Shown: piece by piece, positions 28,090 to 39,300 of the stretch
Position numbering within the stretch: the stretch's first letter is position 1
Layout of the letters: each line of letters opens with the position of its first letter
Source: Numida meleagris
Taxonomy: Eukaryota > Chordata > Aves > Galliformes > Numididae
Assembly (NCBI RefSeq): GCF_002078875.1
Contig: NC_034412.1
Location: 14,246,876 to 14,310,875, forward strand
DNA length: 64,000 bases
Reading direction: 5' to 3'
Notes under the pieces: generated by a model
The model's database searches: none
Seen by the model: only the letters and a program-made list of their open reading frames with translations
Told to the model about the DNA's origin: nothing
Position numbers and translations under genes: made by a program

Positions 28090-28148
28090 GTGTGAGTGCG
28101 TGTGTGTGTGTGTGTGTGCGGGTGTGTGTGCGGGTGTGTGCGTGTGTG
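28090..28148 (+). repeat. (GT)n-rich microsatellite
   Basis: An imperfect GT repeat interrupted by GCGG units. It has potential for Z-DNA. No gene context. Confidence 0.9.
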
Positions 28149-28443
28149 CAGTAAGTTGTTATAAAGGCATCGTTACCATGCGGAGGTATTAACGTGTTGC
28201 CCTGATCTTTGGCGTGGGGGGGGAGGGGGGTTATTTTTTGGATTTGGGAAGTTTTTCGACACGCACCTCTCACTTTGCTTAACTTTTTAAAGATGAGAAA
28301 AGCTGGAAGCTTTAGCTTTCGAGAGACTTTTCTCGTTATTCATCTGTTTGGTCGCCTTAGCTGCACAAAAGCGTATCAGCTGCGTTATGAAAAATGGCCT
28401 AAGCCCAGAGAATGTCACAGTGGTCGACTTATTATTTTAGCCC

Positions 28444-28450
<7 letters not shown>

Positions 28451-28474
<24 letters not shown>
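28451..28474 (+). repeat. A24 homopolymer
   Basis: A run of 24 adenines. No LINE or SINE body was recognised on its 5' side, so it is not called a retrotransposon tail. Confidence 0.85.
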
Positions 28475-28950
28475 CCTCGGGGAAAGTTTGCTTTTGATGA
28501 ATTCAATAAAAGCGGCACTGCAACGGAAGAGATTTTAAGCTAAAATCATACAGCATGGGGGCAAAAGCTTAAACCAGCCAGATGGCCAAAGGTAGCCAGA
28601 GTCTGCCCGCCTCAAATCCAGCCACCGAAGTTACAGTCCTCCAGACTTTCTTTTTTTTTCTTGTTTATCGTGCTTTGTTTTCCCCCATTAAAGGTCTCTC
28701 AACAAATAAATAAACAAAAGTGAACTTTTACGATTCGTGTGTCACGCACCGTTCTTCTTTCCGCGCCTGGAAAAGGGACAAGGCAACATGTTGGGGGGGG
28801 GGAGGTTGTTTTTAAAAGGACGCGTGGTCTCAAAGCCCCTGGGCAAGGTGTTAGGTTTTAATTTCCAGCACCTCATCTCTCCCCTCTGGGAGGGGTCCCG
28901 GCCGCAACCTGAGCGGACAGCCGAAAGGTCTGCAGGGATTGACCTTCTCC

Positions 28951-31440
28951 TCTGTAATAATTAGCTCTAAATAATAACCGTTTGCAAGCATAATCATAAA
29001 TATCTCAGACCAAAGACTCTGTGGAGCAGGGTGTGAATTCGGTGTGAATTTTGTTTGCTCTTAGGAAACATCCAGAAACTGTTCCCGAATAAATTCTCTT
29101 CTCTCCTGGTTTAAAAACCTGTGCAGTTCTCGTGATTTTAGTGTCAGGGAGGGGCTGTCATTGGCTTCCAGAAAGTAGTCCTGGCTGGAAGCGAGTGCAC
29201 ACGTTTGGCCACTTCGCCTTTATCTGGGGCTGTGTCCACGGGGCTGTGTCCACCTGCCCTGGTAGCAGACAGCTTTTGATGCTCCTGCTCCGAGGTGTCG
29301 GTGTGCTGTGCGCTGGGGGAAGGGGAATTTGCTCGAGAGGTGCGGGCTCAAAGAGTCTCTGCCCGCCCCCCGGGTCCCCTCGCCTCTGTTTCCCCGTTGT
29401 CCTCACGCTGCCATCCCAGCGTCCCCCCCCGCGGCCGGCAGCGTAACGCCGGGTCACACCCCGCGCCCTTCACCTCTGCCCTCCAGCACCGGGCGGTGAC
29501 GGTGGCAGCGGCACAGCCCAGAGCCACCTGTGCCCGGCAGCGACAGAGGGCTCCGTGCCGGGCAGCCGCGTTGCCCCAGCGCTGTCCCCGTGGGGTGGGA
29601 TATTGCGGACGGCAGGTGCTGCCCGCGCCGTCGGAGGGAAGGAGCTGGCTGCCGGTCCTGCCCGGGTCCGGGCTGTGGGCGCAGAGGACGGAAGGAGATC
29701 CCCGTGAGCCGGCTGCTTCCCGGGGAGGGGGGCATTAAAAACCCGATATTGGGCTCCACTTGTAAACGATTCAACGAAATGAGCGGGAAATCTCGCGCAA
29801 CCACTCTAGAAGTCAGATATAAGGCACGAGTGTGTGTTTACGCGTCCGTACAGAGGTGCGAATCGCGCACCGGCGCGGCCACCTTTCACAGCAGGAACTG
29901 ACTCCGCAGGTTCCTAACGCCTGACGATCTCCATGCCTGGGACTGCGCCCCGACAGCCCCTGCCCCGCTGACCATGGCTGCAGCAGTGCCCGCGGGCAGG
30001 AGTAGAAACCTGTTCGCAGTCGTTTCCGTCCCCGGGGCGGCTGCTCGCGGGAAGCGCAAAAGTGGGTAAAAGGAGATGCCGAGGGAAACTACGAAATAAA
30101 CAGCTCGAAGGCAGTCCCCACCCGTGTGAGCACGGGGCTGAGCAGCGCCGGCCGTCGGGATGAGAGTGGGCAAATACGTACGCTCGCCCCGCCGCAGCCC
30201 CCGCCGCAGTCCCGCTCGGGTCTGATCGGGGTTCCTGCCCGCCCGCGGGGCTGTCCTGGGTGGGGACGTTCCAGTGTCGGCAGGGAACACTTCCCGGTGA
30301 GCTCCGGTTACCTCCCGGACGTCTTTTTCCCCAAAGACTTGGGAAATCCGTTAAATCAAAGCCCTCGAGTAGCTGGCAGTTGCGCTATGCATCCCCAAAA
30401 AACACAGGCTGGGGAAACTTGGTGAGACTTCATCCCGATGGGAACGACTGTGCACAATCGAGGGGCGTTTAGAGGGTTTGGAAAAGGCAGTTCAGTCGGT
30501 CAGACAAAGGGGTTTTGGTTTTGGTTTGGGTATAATTTGTTCCCCAGAAATTTACTATCGGTTCGGAGTGGTTTTGTAGAAAAAGGGATAAATCGGGCGC
30601 TAAAAGCTCGTGTCCCTGCCGTCCACGGCCAGGCGCGTACTGAACCCGCTCGCACGAGTGGCCGGGCTGCATCTGCCCCTCGCTGCCCGCGCCTCGCACC
30701 TCTCCCAGCAGTGCTGCCCGCGGCTCTGTGCCCGCGCCTGGAGACACCGGGCAGGCGGAGCGAAAGCGCGGGGGGCTGCGGGAGTTCCCACCGCCTTCGG
30801 GTCTCCGTCATGGGAGCGGTCCCAGGCTGCCCCCGGCGGACGGAGGGCCCAGAGGTGGGCACTGAGGGCGTAGCGGGCGTGGTGCCCCGGCCCCGCTCCA
30901 CTCCCGGCCCAGAACGCGCTGCCCGGAGTGCGGGGGTGCGGGCGGTTCGTGCGGCTCAGCTCACTCGGGGCCCGCAACCTCCTCTGTCCTCTGCAACCTC
31001 AACGCTCCCCTGGGCGAGATCCAGGCGTGCGGGCACGGTCACTAGTGTACGGGCTCCAAGGCAGTGCTGTGCCTGCCCTCTCAGTCCCACAGCTGCTCGC
31101 GGAACGCTGACGTTCCTTTCCCCCCATGCTGTGCCACCGTTCCTCAACCTTGCGGGTTGCCACGGAGCCACTTTGGCTGCGAGCTCCCTTGCTCCATGCT
31201 CCATGCTCCACATCTCCTTGGGACCGACCCTGGAGTTCTCATCCAGCACCAACATCCCTGGAGCCAGGAGCAGTGTTTTCACACGTCGGGGCGCAGCTCG
31301 GAGCGTGGCAGAGATGTTCTCCCGAAGTGCCCGCTGAGGGCCGCTTGGGGAAGGGGCACCTCGGAAGTCCTCGCTGTTCTCAGACCGTGGTGCCTTGTTC
31401 CAATGTTTACTCCCCGCACCGCAAATGTCACCAGAATGCA
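28951..31440. other. Strong CpG-rich region, no gene seen
   Basis: CpG-dense stretches at about 29320-29740, 29870-30300 and 30600-31040 make this one of the most CpG-rich parts of the left half. Long frames cross it on both strands (up to about 300 codons) but consist of Arg/Ala/Pro/Gly-rich compositional sequence with no motif. It could hold an unannotated lncRNA promoter. Confidence 0.45.
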
Positions 31441-31840
31441 ACTTTAGTGCTTTGCGGTTAATATTTTTTGCCCGAGGTCTATCACTTGCATTAATTGTCC
31501 CAATAAATTGAGATATACTGTGCATAATGCAATGTAACAATATGGTTATATTCCACGTGTATGACTTAATTAAGCTATTTGCAGCCTGATGCTGCAAGTC
31601 AACGGGTGTGCAAGTGGATTAACAATGTACTGTTCTCGTATCCTCAGGATGGTGCATAATTACTTTACTGGCGGTACATATCAATTTTTGATGATTGCAG
31701 AACACATGCTCACTTTACCAACAAGCGCTTTAATAACTCTCCATTGTGTTTTAAAAAAGCGTTGTTTGGAAATATTTGGAAGCCTCTGCAAACAATGTTA
31801 GAGGTTCTGAGCGCGAGGTTCAGACCCCATCCATATTTGA
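31441..31840. other. AT-rich candidate regulatory block
   Basis: A sharp AT-rich island between two CpG-rich regions. It holds TTAATTGTCC, CCACGTG, TTAATTAAG and CATAAT cores. It has no coding potential. Its look is that of a deeply conserved non-coding element, but conservation cannot be tested here. Confidence 0.35.
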
Positions 31841-32610
31841 TGAAGCGGAGGATGAAGGCAGCGGCCGTCCCAGCTCCCCGCTCCGGGGCCGGGGGTCGGT
31901 GTCCGACGGTTCTCCGCGAGGCCCCGGGGGGAGGCAGGCGGGGGGGCACGACGCCCCGACACATGCTCCTTCCATTTGCCGGCGGGGTAATGCAATTAGG
32001 AAACTCGATTAAAGGGCGAGGCCGGGGGATCCCCGCGTCTTTGTTCCCAGGAAGATGGCGCCGGGCTCTGACCGGCGGGACTCAGTGTGTGCCTCCCAGC
32101 AAAGGTGGAGGGGGATGAGGGCCAGCCTCTCCGGGGGCAACTTAATTCCCGCAGCCTAATCGCGTTGGGGAGGCGGCCACCATCCATCAGCGCGAGTTCC
32201 CGCACGGCGCTGAGCGGGGACAGGCAGCCTGCCCGGCCCAGGCACGGCCGCACCCGGCCCGGCGCCTGGGAGCGTCCGATCCCATCGGGCAAAACAAAAG
32301 AAAAATGTCCAACGAGCTGCAGCTCCGTGGCCCTGGCACGCTGCCCCCGTGGCTCAGGAGCCCGAGCAGGAGGGCCCCGAGGGGCCACTGGGGCGGGTGG
32401 GTGCGCCTGGTTGCCGGGCTCGTAATCAAACGCACATGGGTTTCTTGGCTTGGGAGGGCATTTAATAATTCCCGACCGCGGGAGGCGGCTGGGGAGCGGG
32501 TTGGCAGCCCCGTCCGGGGCGGTGAGCCGAGCCCCGAGCCTCCCGGAGCCCCCATCCAGGGCCGGCGGTGCTTCGGAGCCTTCCTGGAAGAAGTCGATTT
32601 GTTCCCGTAC
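31841..32610. other. CpG-rich block, no gene seen
   Basis: Dense CpG and GC boxes. Frames on both strands are compositional. No start codon, splice or domain evidence for a gene. Confidence 0.45.
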
Positions 32611-33370
32611 CTGAAGCAGGTGATGTTTATGCAGAGACATCTGAATGACAGCAGGAGTGAAGGACAAATCTAATAAAGCCTAATAAACCGTGAGAGTCTA
32701 AATGTCATTAAACTTACAAAGATGAGACTCCAAATCACCAAAAAGGTAAATGTCTTCATTAGTCTGATCTCTGAAGACTGTCGAACATTTCATTAATTTA
32801 TAATTTATGATTGTTTGACAAATATTGAAAAGTATGTAAATATGAGGGGGATAATGTCTTTTCTGCGGGAGATAAGGAAATGACCCAAACTGTACGTGCC
32901 TGCTAGATTACACACGAGGTTCCATCTATCTGTTATCAAACTGTGCTTTCCCTTTATACAACATATTGTGCAACTGACAAGTGAAATAGTGCAGATAAAC
33001 CAATGGTTTAAAACGTAATAAAGACAACAGCCATTTGCATTTTTTACATTTTATTACAAAGGTAATTTACTATGACACATTTCTGAATGTAATTTATGAA
33101 AACATTTTAAAGCAATTATATAATGTATACAGCACTTGGAGACGCACAAAGTCAGATAAATAATAATCTTATGGATCTTCAGAGACTTTCTGTAACGCCG
33201 AAAATATAGACTTTAGCGGGGGAAAAAAAGCAACAGCAGTAAAACATAAAATCATAGAAATAAAATGCTGAATGATGTAATAAAGAGGAAATGAGTACAC
33301 TTGGAAGTGGAATTGCAGCATTAGATATTCAAGGAGACAATCTCATCTATTGCAGAAAACTAGATCTTCT
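32611..33370. other. AT-rich candidate regulatory block
   Basis: About 760 bp of AT-rich DNA with repeated TAAT/ATTA, TTTAT and ATGATTG cores, flanked on both sides by GC-rich DNA. No exon. Candidate conserved element on appearance only. Confidence 0.35.
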
Positions 33371-35240
33371 CCCATTATTTATTTTTTTCCCTTTCTCCGC
33401 GTTCTGAAATAGGGTTCTTAAAGAGAAGTTCTCTAAGGGAAAGAGGAGAGCGCTTTGGAGGAAGGGACGAGAGGATTTCTGAGGGAACATCTCGCAGCAC
33501 TCTTTGGTGGACCAAGAAGTGGACCTTCCGGGGGCGACCTGGGGTGGAGAGGAGCAGCGCCAGACTGCGTTCTCCTGTGCCAAAGGGGGATGCTCATTTA
33601 TTAGCCCTCTCCGGAGTGGAAATAAAACTGAGGAGGCGATGTTTTGCGCCTGAGGTCTGCCCTTGTGCCCAGAGCTCTGGCACCCAGACAGGCCGAGGCA
33701 GCGGCCAGGCAGCCCCTGCCCTCTGTGCCCGCACCTGGTGAAGGTCTCTACGGTTTCCCCGAGTGCTCCTTCCATAGGGAATCCCACGCGACGTTGCTAC
33801 TCTTTCTCCTGGTAAATGTCCCCAGTTGCCTCGCGCAAGATAGCACCCCGAGGAGAAGGGCACGAAGCCCATCGCGTGCCAGCGCCTGGTTTTTTTTCCA
33901 AGCCACCCAGTAGACAATGAGCGACGGGGCAGAATTGTGCAAAAGCCCCGCATTCCCCAGAACGAGCTCTGTGTCTTTGTCTTTACATAAAACTGTGCCC
34001 TTTGGCCAAATGTGCCTGTAACGAGCTTGTAAAACAAACCAGAAATCTCAGCTCTTCCTCAAGTCTACAAGCGAGCCGCTTTATTCCCAAATCTTGCAAA
34101 TATGTTGGGAGTGTTAGAAGTGGGACTAAAAAGCCCCCTAGCAGAGATGGTTACCTACTGTGACCCTCGCTGCCACAGCCCCCTTCACCAGACATATTAA
34201 ATCTCTCACCCTAGGAAAACAGGCACTTGTCTCAATTGGAGCCCGATGCATTGGGACGGCGGGACGCAACCATTTAGAGAACTTTATATTTTCCCCTGAG
34301 GCCCTTCTGAGCGGAGGTCCCTCGCACGCCTCCACTAAAGGCCTGCAGGGACCGGGCTGCCTCGGTCTGAGCGTTCCTGACGTCCTCCTCCAGAGACGCC
34401 CACCTCGCTGTCCTCCCTGCCCAGTGCCAGCACCTTGCCCCTTGCCTCGCACTCGGTTATGTACGGAGCGTCGGACGAAGCGGCAGGTGATTCCCCCCAC
34501 AAAAACCCCTTTGCGGCGCCACCCCCCAGCCCGCCCCGTCGGTTTCCCCCGACGGAAGGTGCCAGGCCGAGCCTTCGGCAGCGGGGAGCGGTGCCGCCAG
34601 CCAGCCCCCGCCCTCCGAGAGCGCGCTGCCATTCTTTCCCAGCTCTGAAGTATGCGTTTTATTATAGATTATTTAATTTGATGAGCAACATTCCCACCGC
34701 CCTGAGCACAGGCTAAGTGGAAAAAGGTTTCCTTGGCATTGCGAACCAATTTCAATTTAAAAAAAAAAAAATACCAACGACACGCACACAAGCATAGAAG
34801 CTCTCCATATACCGCCTGAGGGCTGAGCAAGCTTCCAAGGACCTGAGTTGTAAGGTTTTCCACCCAAAGCGGCCCTCAGTTCTTTTCTAACAAGGAGTCA
34901 GAAAGGAGGGGTGTCCCCTGTCACCCAGCATCTGGGCAGCCCCCCTGTCCCACCCCCCCACCCCCTCCCGCTGCTTGCCAGCATCTTGGCTAACAACCGG
35001 CGATTGCTGAACACTAGAGAAGTGTCCCACGTAGCTGAAGTTCAATATCTGTCAGGCGACGGAACGACGGAAAGATTCATTTTTAGGGCGTGAATGATTT
35101 CTTAGCCCACTCGCGGCTTTGTAACTTCCAAGGAAAAGGCAGAAAAAAGGCAGGCGCGGCCGCAGGCGCGGCTCGGGGGAGCCCACCGATCGCTCAGTCA
35201 TAAAAGTGTACAATGGAGGGACTTTATTGTCCCTCGTTAA
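33371..35240. other. Mixed non-coding DNA, CpG-rich at 34300-34620
   Basis: No exon recognised. A CpG-dense stretch lies at 34300-34620. An AT-rich stretch and an A12 run follow. Confidence 0.45.
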
Positions 35241-35930
35241 GCGGTTCATAAGTGACCCCGTTTATTTCTGAATAGCCGTGTTTTGATGACTTATAGTATA
35301 TGCAAAAACAAACTTTCCCGCGGTGTTTTTTTTCTCCGTCATGCTTTTCTTTTCAAACAGCCAGATGATTTTAAAAAGAAAAACACCCAGAAATGATAAA
35401 TCGCGTCGCATAGCTAATGGCTGGAGGGCGCGTTTACCAATTCATAATCATTTATTCTTGGTGATGTATGACCCTTACTCTTAAATCTCAAAAGCTTCTA
35501 TTTGAAGGTGTAAATAGCTTTTTCCCCCCTTGCAGTAAACCTTACTGCATTAGCAGTGATTGATCTCCTGTACAATTCGTCCCAGAGTGCTATTTTAGAG
35601 GGGGAACACTGGCTTTTGGAGATTAACTGGGGAGTCTGTTACATATTAATGAACCTAGGAGATATACTAACGTTTTGGTAATTTAGTTATTTGTGTCTAT
35701 AGCTTTCGCCGTTATTTTCTCTTAGACCCCCGCGGTTGTTATACATCGAATTAAAAAGTGGTCCTTCAGCATCATTTTTTTCAGTGGCAACTAAACGCCA
35801 TTTAATGTGAAAAACAAATGTTGACTTGTCTCTTGAAGGAAGTGTGTTTCTTGGCAAGACATCAAAGTGTTTTAAACTGTATTAGAAGGGTTTGTTAGTT
35901 TTCTTACCCGGAGCCTACGGTAATGTCAGA
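35241..35930. other. AT-rich candidate regulatory block
   Basis: About 690 bp of AT-rich DNA, rich in TTTATT, TAAT and GATTAACT cores, bordered by CpG-rich DNA on the right. Non-coding by inspection. Confidence 0.35.
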
Positions 35931-36720
35931 AAATAGGCTCCCGGTGGAGGCGGCCGTCGGAGGGGGGAGCGGGCGGTGCGCGGCTCCGTGCAAAGGTGCG
36001 CGCTCGGGAGGCGGTTTGAGCCGCAGCACAAACGCACGGGCACCTCTTCGCAGGGATTACAGCCTTGATTAACGTGCTAATGAATGGGGATGTTAAAGAG
36101 CCGCCCGGAAACCCGTCTGTGAGAAGGAGGAGTGAGAAACTCCTAGGTTGGGCTTAGCCCACCGAGAGACCAACTTCACTGAAATGCCATTAACCTACTG
36201 CTCCTTAGCAGACAGTGGGGCAGAACGCCTCGGAAATGCCTCCGACGGGGCCGGGGCGGCGGCAGGAGGTGGTAGCCCCGCCGGGTGCTGCCCTCGCCCC
36301 GGAGTAGGGCAGCCGCTCCCCGGCTCCGGGCTGCAGAACCGGGTCGGGAACCGGGGGAGCCGGGGGGGTCCCGGCGGGTTTTGTAGGAACGATGAGGGTC
36401 CGCTCCCTGTTAACTCGGACGCCTCGCGCGGCTTTCTAAATTAGAGTTCATTATCCTCGGAGGTCGCTAAAGTAGGCAGCTCCGCTAAGGATGAATGCGT
36501 GCAGCCGGCTCGCTACAGCTGGCTTCTCCCCGCTCTGCCTGGTGGGCTCGGGAAGCGGGCGGATGCTGCGGCCGTCCAGCGGGCAGGGACAGGCTGCGGT
36601 CCTTCCGCCCTCCGCCGCGCCATGTGTCGCTGCAGCCCGAAAGGCTGAAGCGTGGCCGGCCACCAGCCTGGGGACAGCAGCGAGAGCATCCCCGAGTCAA
36701 ATGGCTCCGTTCCTTTTGCT
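35931..36720. other. CpG-rich blocks, no gene seen
   Basis: CpG-dense stretches at 35931-36020 and 36230-36680. Open frames on both strands are compositional. Confidence 0.45.
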
Positions 36721-38780
36721 GGAGGGAACGAACACGTTTCTCCCCCCGCGTCCCGTCCCGGAGTTAAACGTTTGTTTAGGACAAACTAGAGAAGCAACAG
36801 CCTTTGCGAGAACCTTGTTGTCCCCTTCTTCTCCTTGTGAATAACAAAGTGATCATAGGCTGCTCGGCCAGTTGGCGAGGAAAGAACTTTTGTTTTCTGG
36901 GGCGATTTATGTTCTTTATAAATATGTGGTTTGGAAAATAAAAAGAGACTTGAAAACGTTGTTACAATGAAAAAGGACAAATTAGAAGACATTTTCTGTG
37001 ATCAAAGGAGGAAGAGAAAGCGAGTAGGGGTATTCAAAAAGCTTGACTTATTCACACAACTCCTTTGGAGCCCAGGGGCAACAAGCGTGTCTTACATTGA
37101 AAAGGCGGCTCTATTCAGAGTGCAGGTGCGAAGTGGTGTGGCACATTCTGCCACATTATGTAAAGGTTGTTGGAGATTAGTGTTCAGACTTAATAACTAA
37201 AGCGCTTGATTTACATTGGAAAAAAGCCTCCTCATCCGTGAAAGCAAAATAATTTAACGCGTGATCATTTCGAGTGCTGCTGATATCCTAATACTTGCAT
37301 TGTTCTCGGCCAAGTACTAGAGGAGCGCGGATTGATGCTTTTGGGAACCTATCATTTACAGCCACTGAACTCTGCTCAGAACTGGAGGTCCGGAGGGGAG
37401 ATAAAAGAGGGGCACAAGATAAAAGTTTCACACTGGAAAAAAAGAAAACAATATAAATGGGGCAGCTCCCCTCCTCCCCGCACGCAGCCCCGTCCCGGTG
37501 CCAGGCTGCACCCAGCTCTGCAGAGCCCAAAATTGGGCTGAGGGCTCAGGCGCTCTCCCACTCCGCCTTCCCCCGTCGGAGCAGAATTACTTACCTTACT
37601 AATTATTCATATTTATGTAAATGTCATTAGTTAATGTAACTTTCTATAAAAAGATAATCAGGCGAGAACGGAGCATAGGTATTACCTTAAGTGCATTGGC
37701 TCTGCTTGTTTCATTCATATGTTAATACACGTGATGCAGTAGTGCCAGGCGTGGGGAGGGGGGAGAGGAGGGGTGAGGAGGAAAGCAAGGGAAAGAAATT
37801 AAATAATAATAACAAAGACCACAAAGGCTTGAAGTTTGCATTGCGGGATCAAGGAGCACGATGCCTTCTGATGCGCTGAACAAAGGGGGACCGGCGCCGT
37901 CCCCGCCGCTCCGGCTGCCCGGGCATCCCGGCAACTTCCAGCGGCGCTGGGCTGCTATGCTCCCCCCTCAAACCACCTCGGTCCGCCCAAATTCTCGTGC
38001 TGGACCGAGACCCTCCGCTTCGGAACGACCGACAAAGAAAGTATCTTTAAACGGGACACGCACCAATTAAAATTGCAATACCTTTCTGCATCCCTCTTTA
38101 GTGTAAGCATTTGGGGGCCATTTCCATAAATTCTCCCCGAGAATAAAGGCTATAATGGGAACAAGGTGAGAAAGCTGTTAACCATTGTTTCAGCAAGAAA
38201 AGGTCGTAAGTCAGGCAATTGGTGTCTGACCTGTCAGGATAAGGTATAAAGGCTTTATTCATGCAGTCGCTCACGATTTTCTCAGCTCTCACAAAAGTGT
38301 TTTTATGATTCTGTTTTCTTACCTCGTTCCTTAATTAAAAAGCTGAATGATTAGAATAGCACCTGCATAATGTCTGGACGACGCCTGCATACTAATTCGC
38401 GAGTCTTTACATCTAGTAATTATAACATAAAATCAGAGATTGAATAAAACAGAAGGATTTTGCCCCTAAAGCCCTGCTAATCCCCTTTTAAAAGAGTCTG
38501 CTGAAATAATTCAGAACAGTTTCCGGAAGTTGGATTACCGACTCTTTTTTGACTATTTACAATGAAATGATATTTCACACTTAAAGGAGTCTCTGTATTT
38601 CTACAACAGGTTTTTAAAGGTGGCCTGCTTTCCAGACAATAACAATCCAGTGACTCCTTCCTTCTTTTCCTACCGATTTTTCCCCATTCTCCCAGCAAGA
38701 TCTTCATCTTTATCAGCTATATGCGAGGATTAATCCGTCCTCAGGTAGAGAGAACAAAACCTCCCCTTTGAGCCCTCCCT
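36721..38780. other. AT-rich non-coding DNA with candidate elements
   Basis: Mostly AT-rich. The stretches 37590-37740 (ACTAATTATTCATATTTATG and similar) and 38090-38500 (TTAATTAAAAAG, ACTAATTCGCG) carry clustered homeodomain cores. A small GC-rich piece lies at 37880-38030. No exon recognised. Confidence 0.4.
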
Positions 38781-39300
38781 TTGAGTCCCCTTCCAGGACT
38801 TCCAGCCCCAGCACCCCCGGCCCTGGAGGAGCAGCGGGGCAGCGGCAGAGCAGCCCGGCTCTGCCCGAGTTCAGCTGCACCCCATTTCCCGGCCGCCCGC
38901 AGGAGCAAGGAGCTCCCATTGCTACACTGTTGCCCCCCAGGGTAGAGGATAATTTAAACCAGCAGAGACTAGTCAAAAGTTGGAGAATACTTTTTTTTTT
39001 TTTTTTTNNNNNNNNNNNNNNNNNNNNNNNNNNNNNNNNNNNNNNNNNNNNNNNNNNNNNNNNNNNNNNNNNNNNNNNGGGGAGATGTGCGCTTTTGTCT
39101 GGCTTCAGGGCGGGCTCGAGCAGGTATCCCGAGGGGCTGCAGAGAGGGGGCAGGGAGCGCCGGCAGTGCGGTACCGTCGGGGAACTCTCTCGGGACCCCC
39201 ACCCTCTCCCCGGGCACTCCGGCGTGGCTCTCCACGTCCGCGCATCACCGGCACAGCGACCCGGAGCAGGTTTGGCAGCAGTGAGAGCCGATCCTCTGGG
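38781..39300. other. CpG-rich block interrupted by an assembly gap
   Basis: GC-rich DNA on both sides of a 71-base N gap that begins inside a T run. No gene can be supported. Any frame crossing the Ns is meaningless. Confidence 0.5.
39008..39078. other. Assembly gap (71 N)
   Basis: Unresolved bases directly after a T run of 18. True length and content unknown. Confidence 0.99.

Larger units (their letters stand above)
25041..28950. other. Mixed non-coding DNA with microsatellites and candidate elements
   Basis: CpG-dense stretches lie at about 25690-25840 and 26560-26900. AT-rich stretches at 26230-26520 and 27030-27360 contain several TAAT, CAAAG and CCAAT cores and look like candidate enhancers. 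Simple repeats are listed separately. No exon was recognised. Confidence 0.45.

Noticed and set aside
28451..28474. A24 run as a retrotransposon tail
   Set aside because: No LINE, SINE or retropseudogene body could be recognised upstream, and avian CR1 elements do not end in poly-A.
30438..31337. 299-codon open frame, plus strand
   Set aside because: Same compositional character in a CpG-rich block; overlapping frames on the minus strand are as good. No recognisable motif.
31996..32667. 223-codon open frame, minus strand
   Set aside because: Compositional frame in GC-rich DNA without domain evidence.
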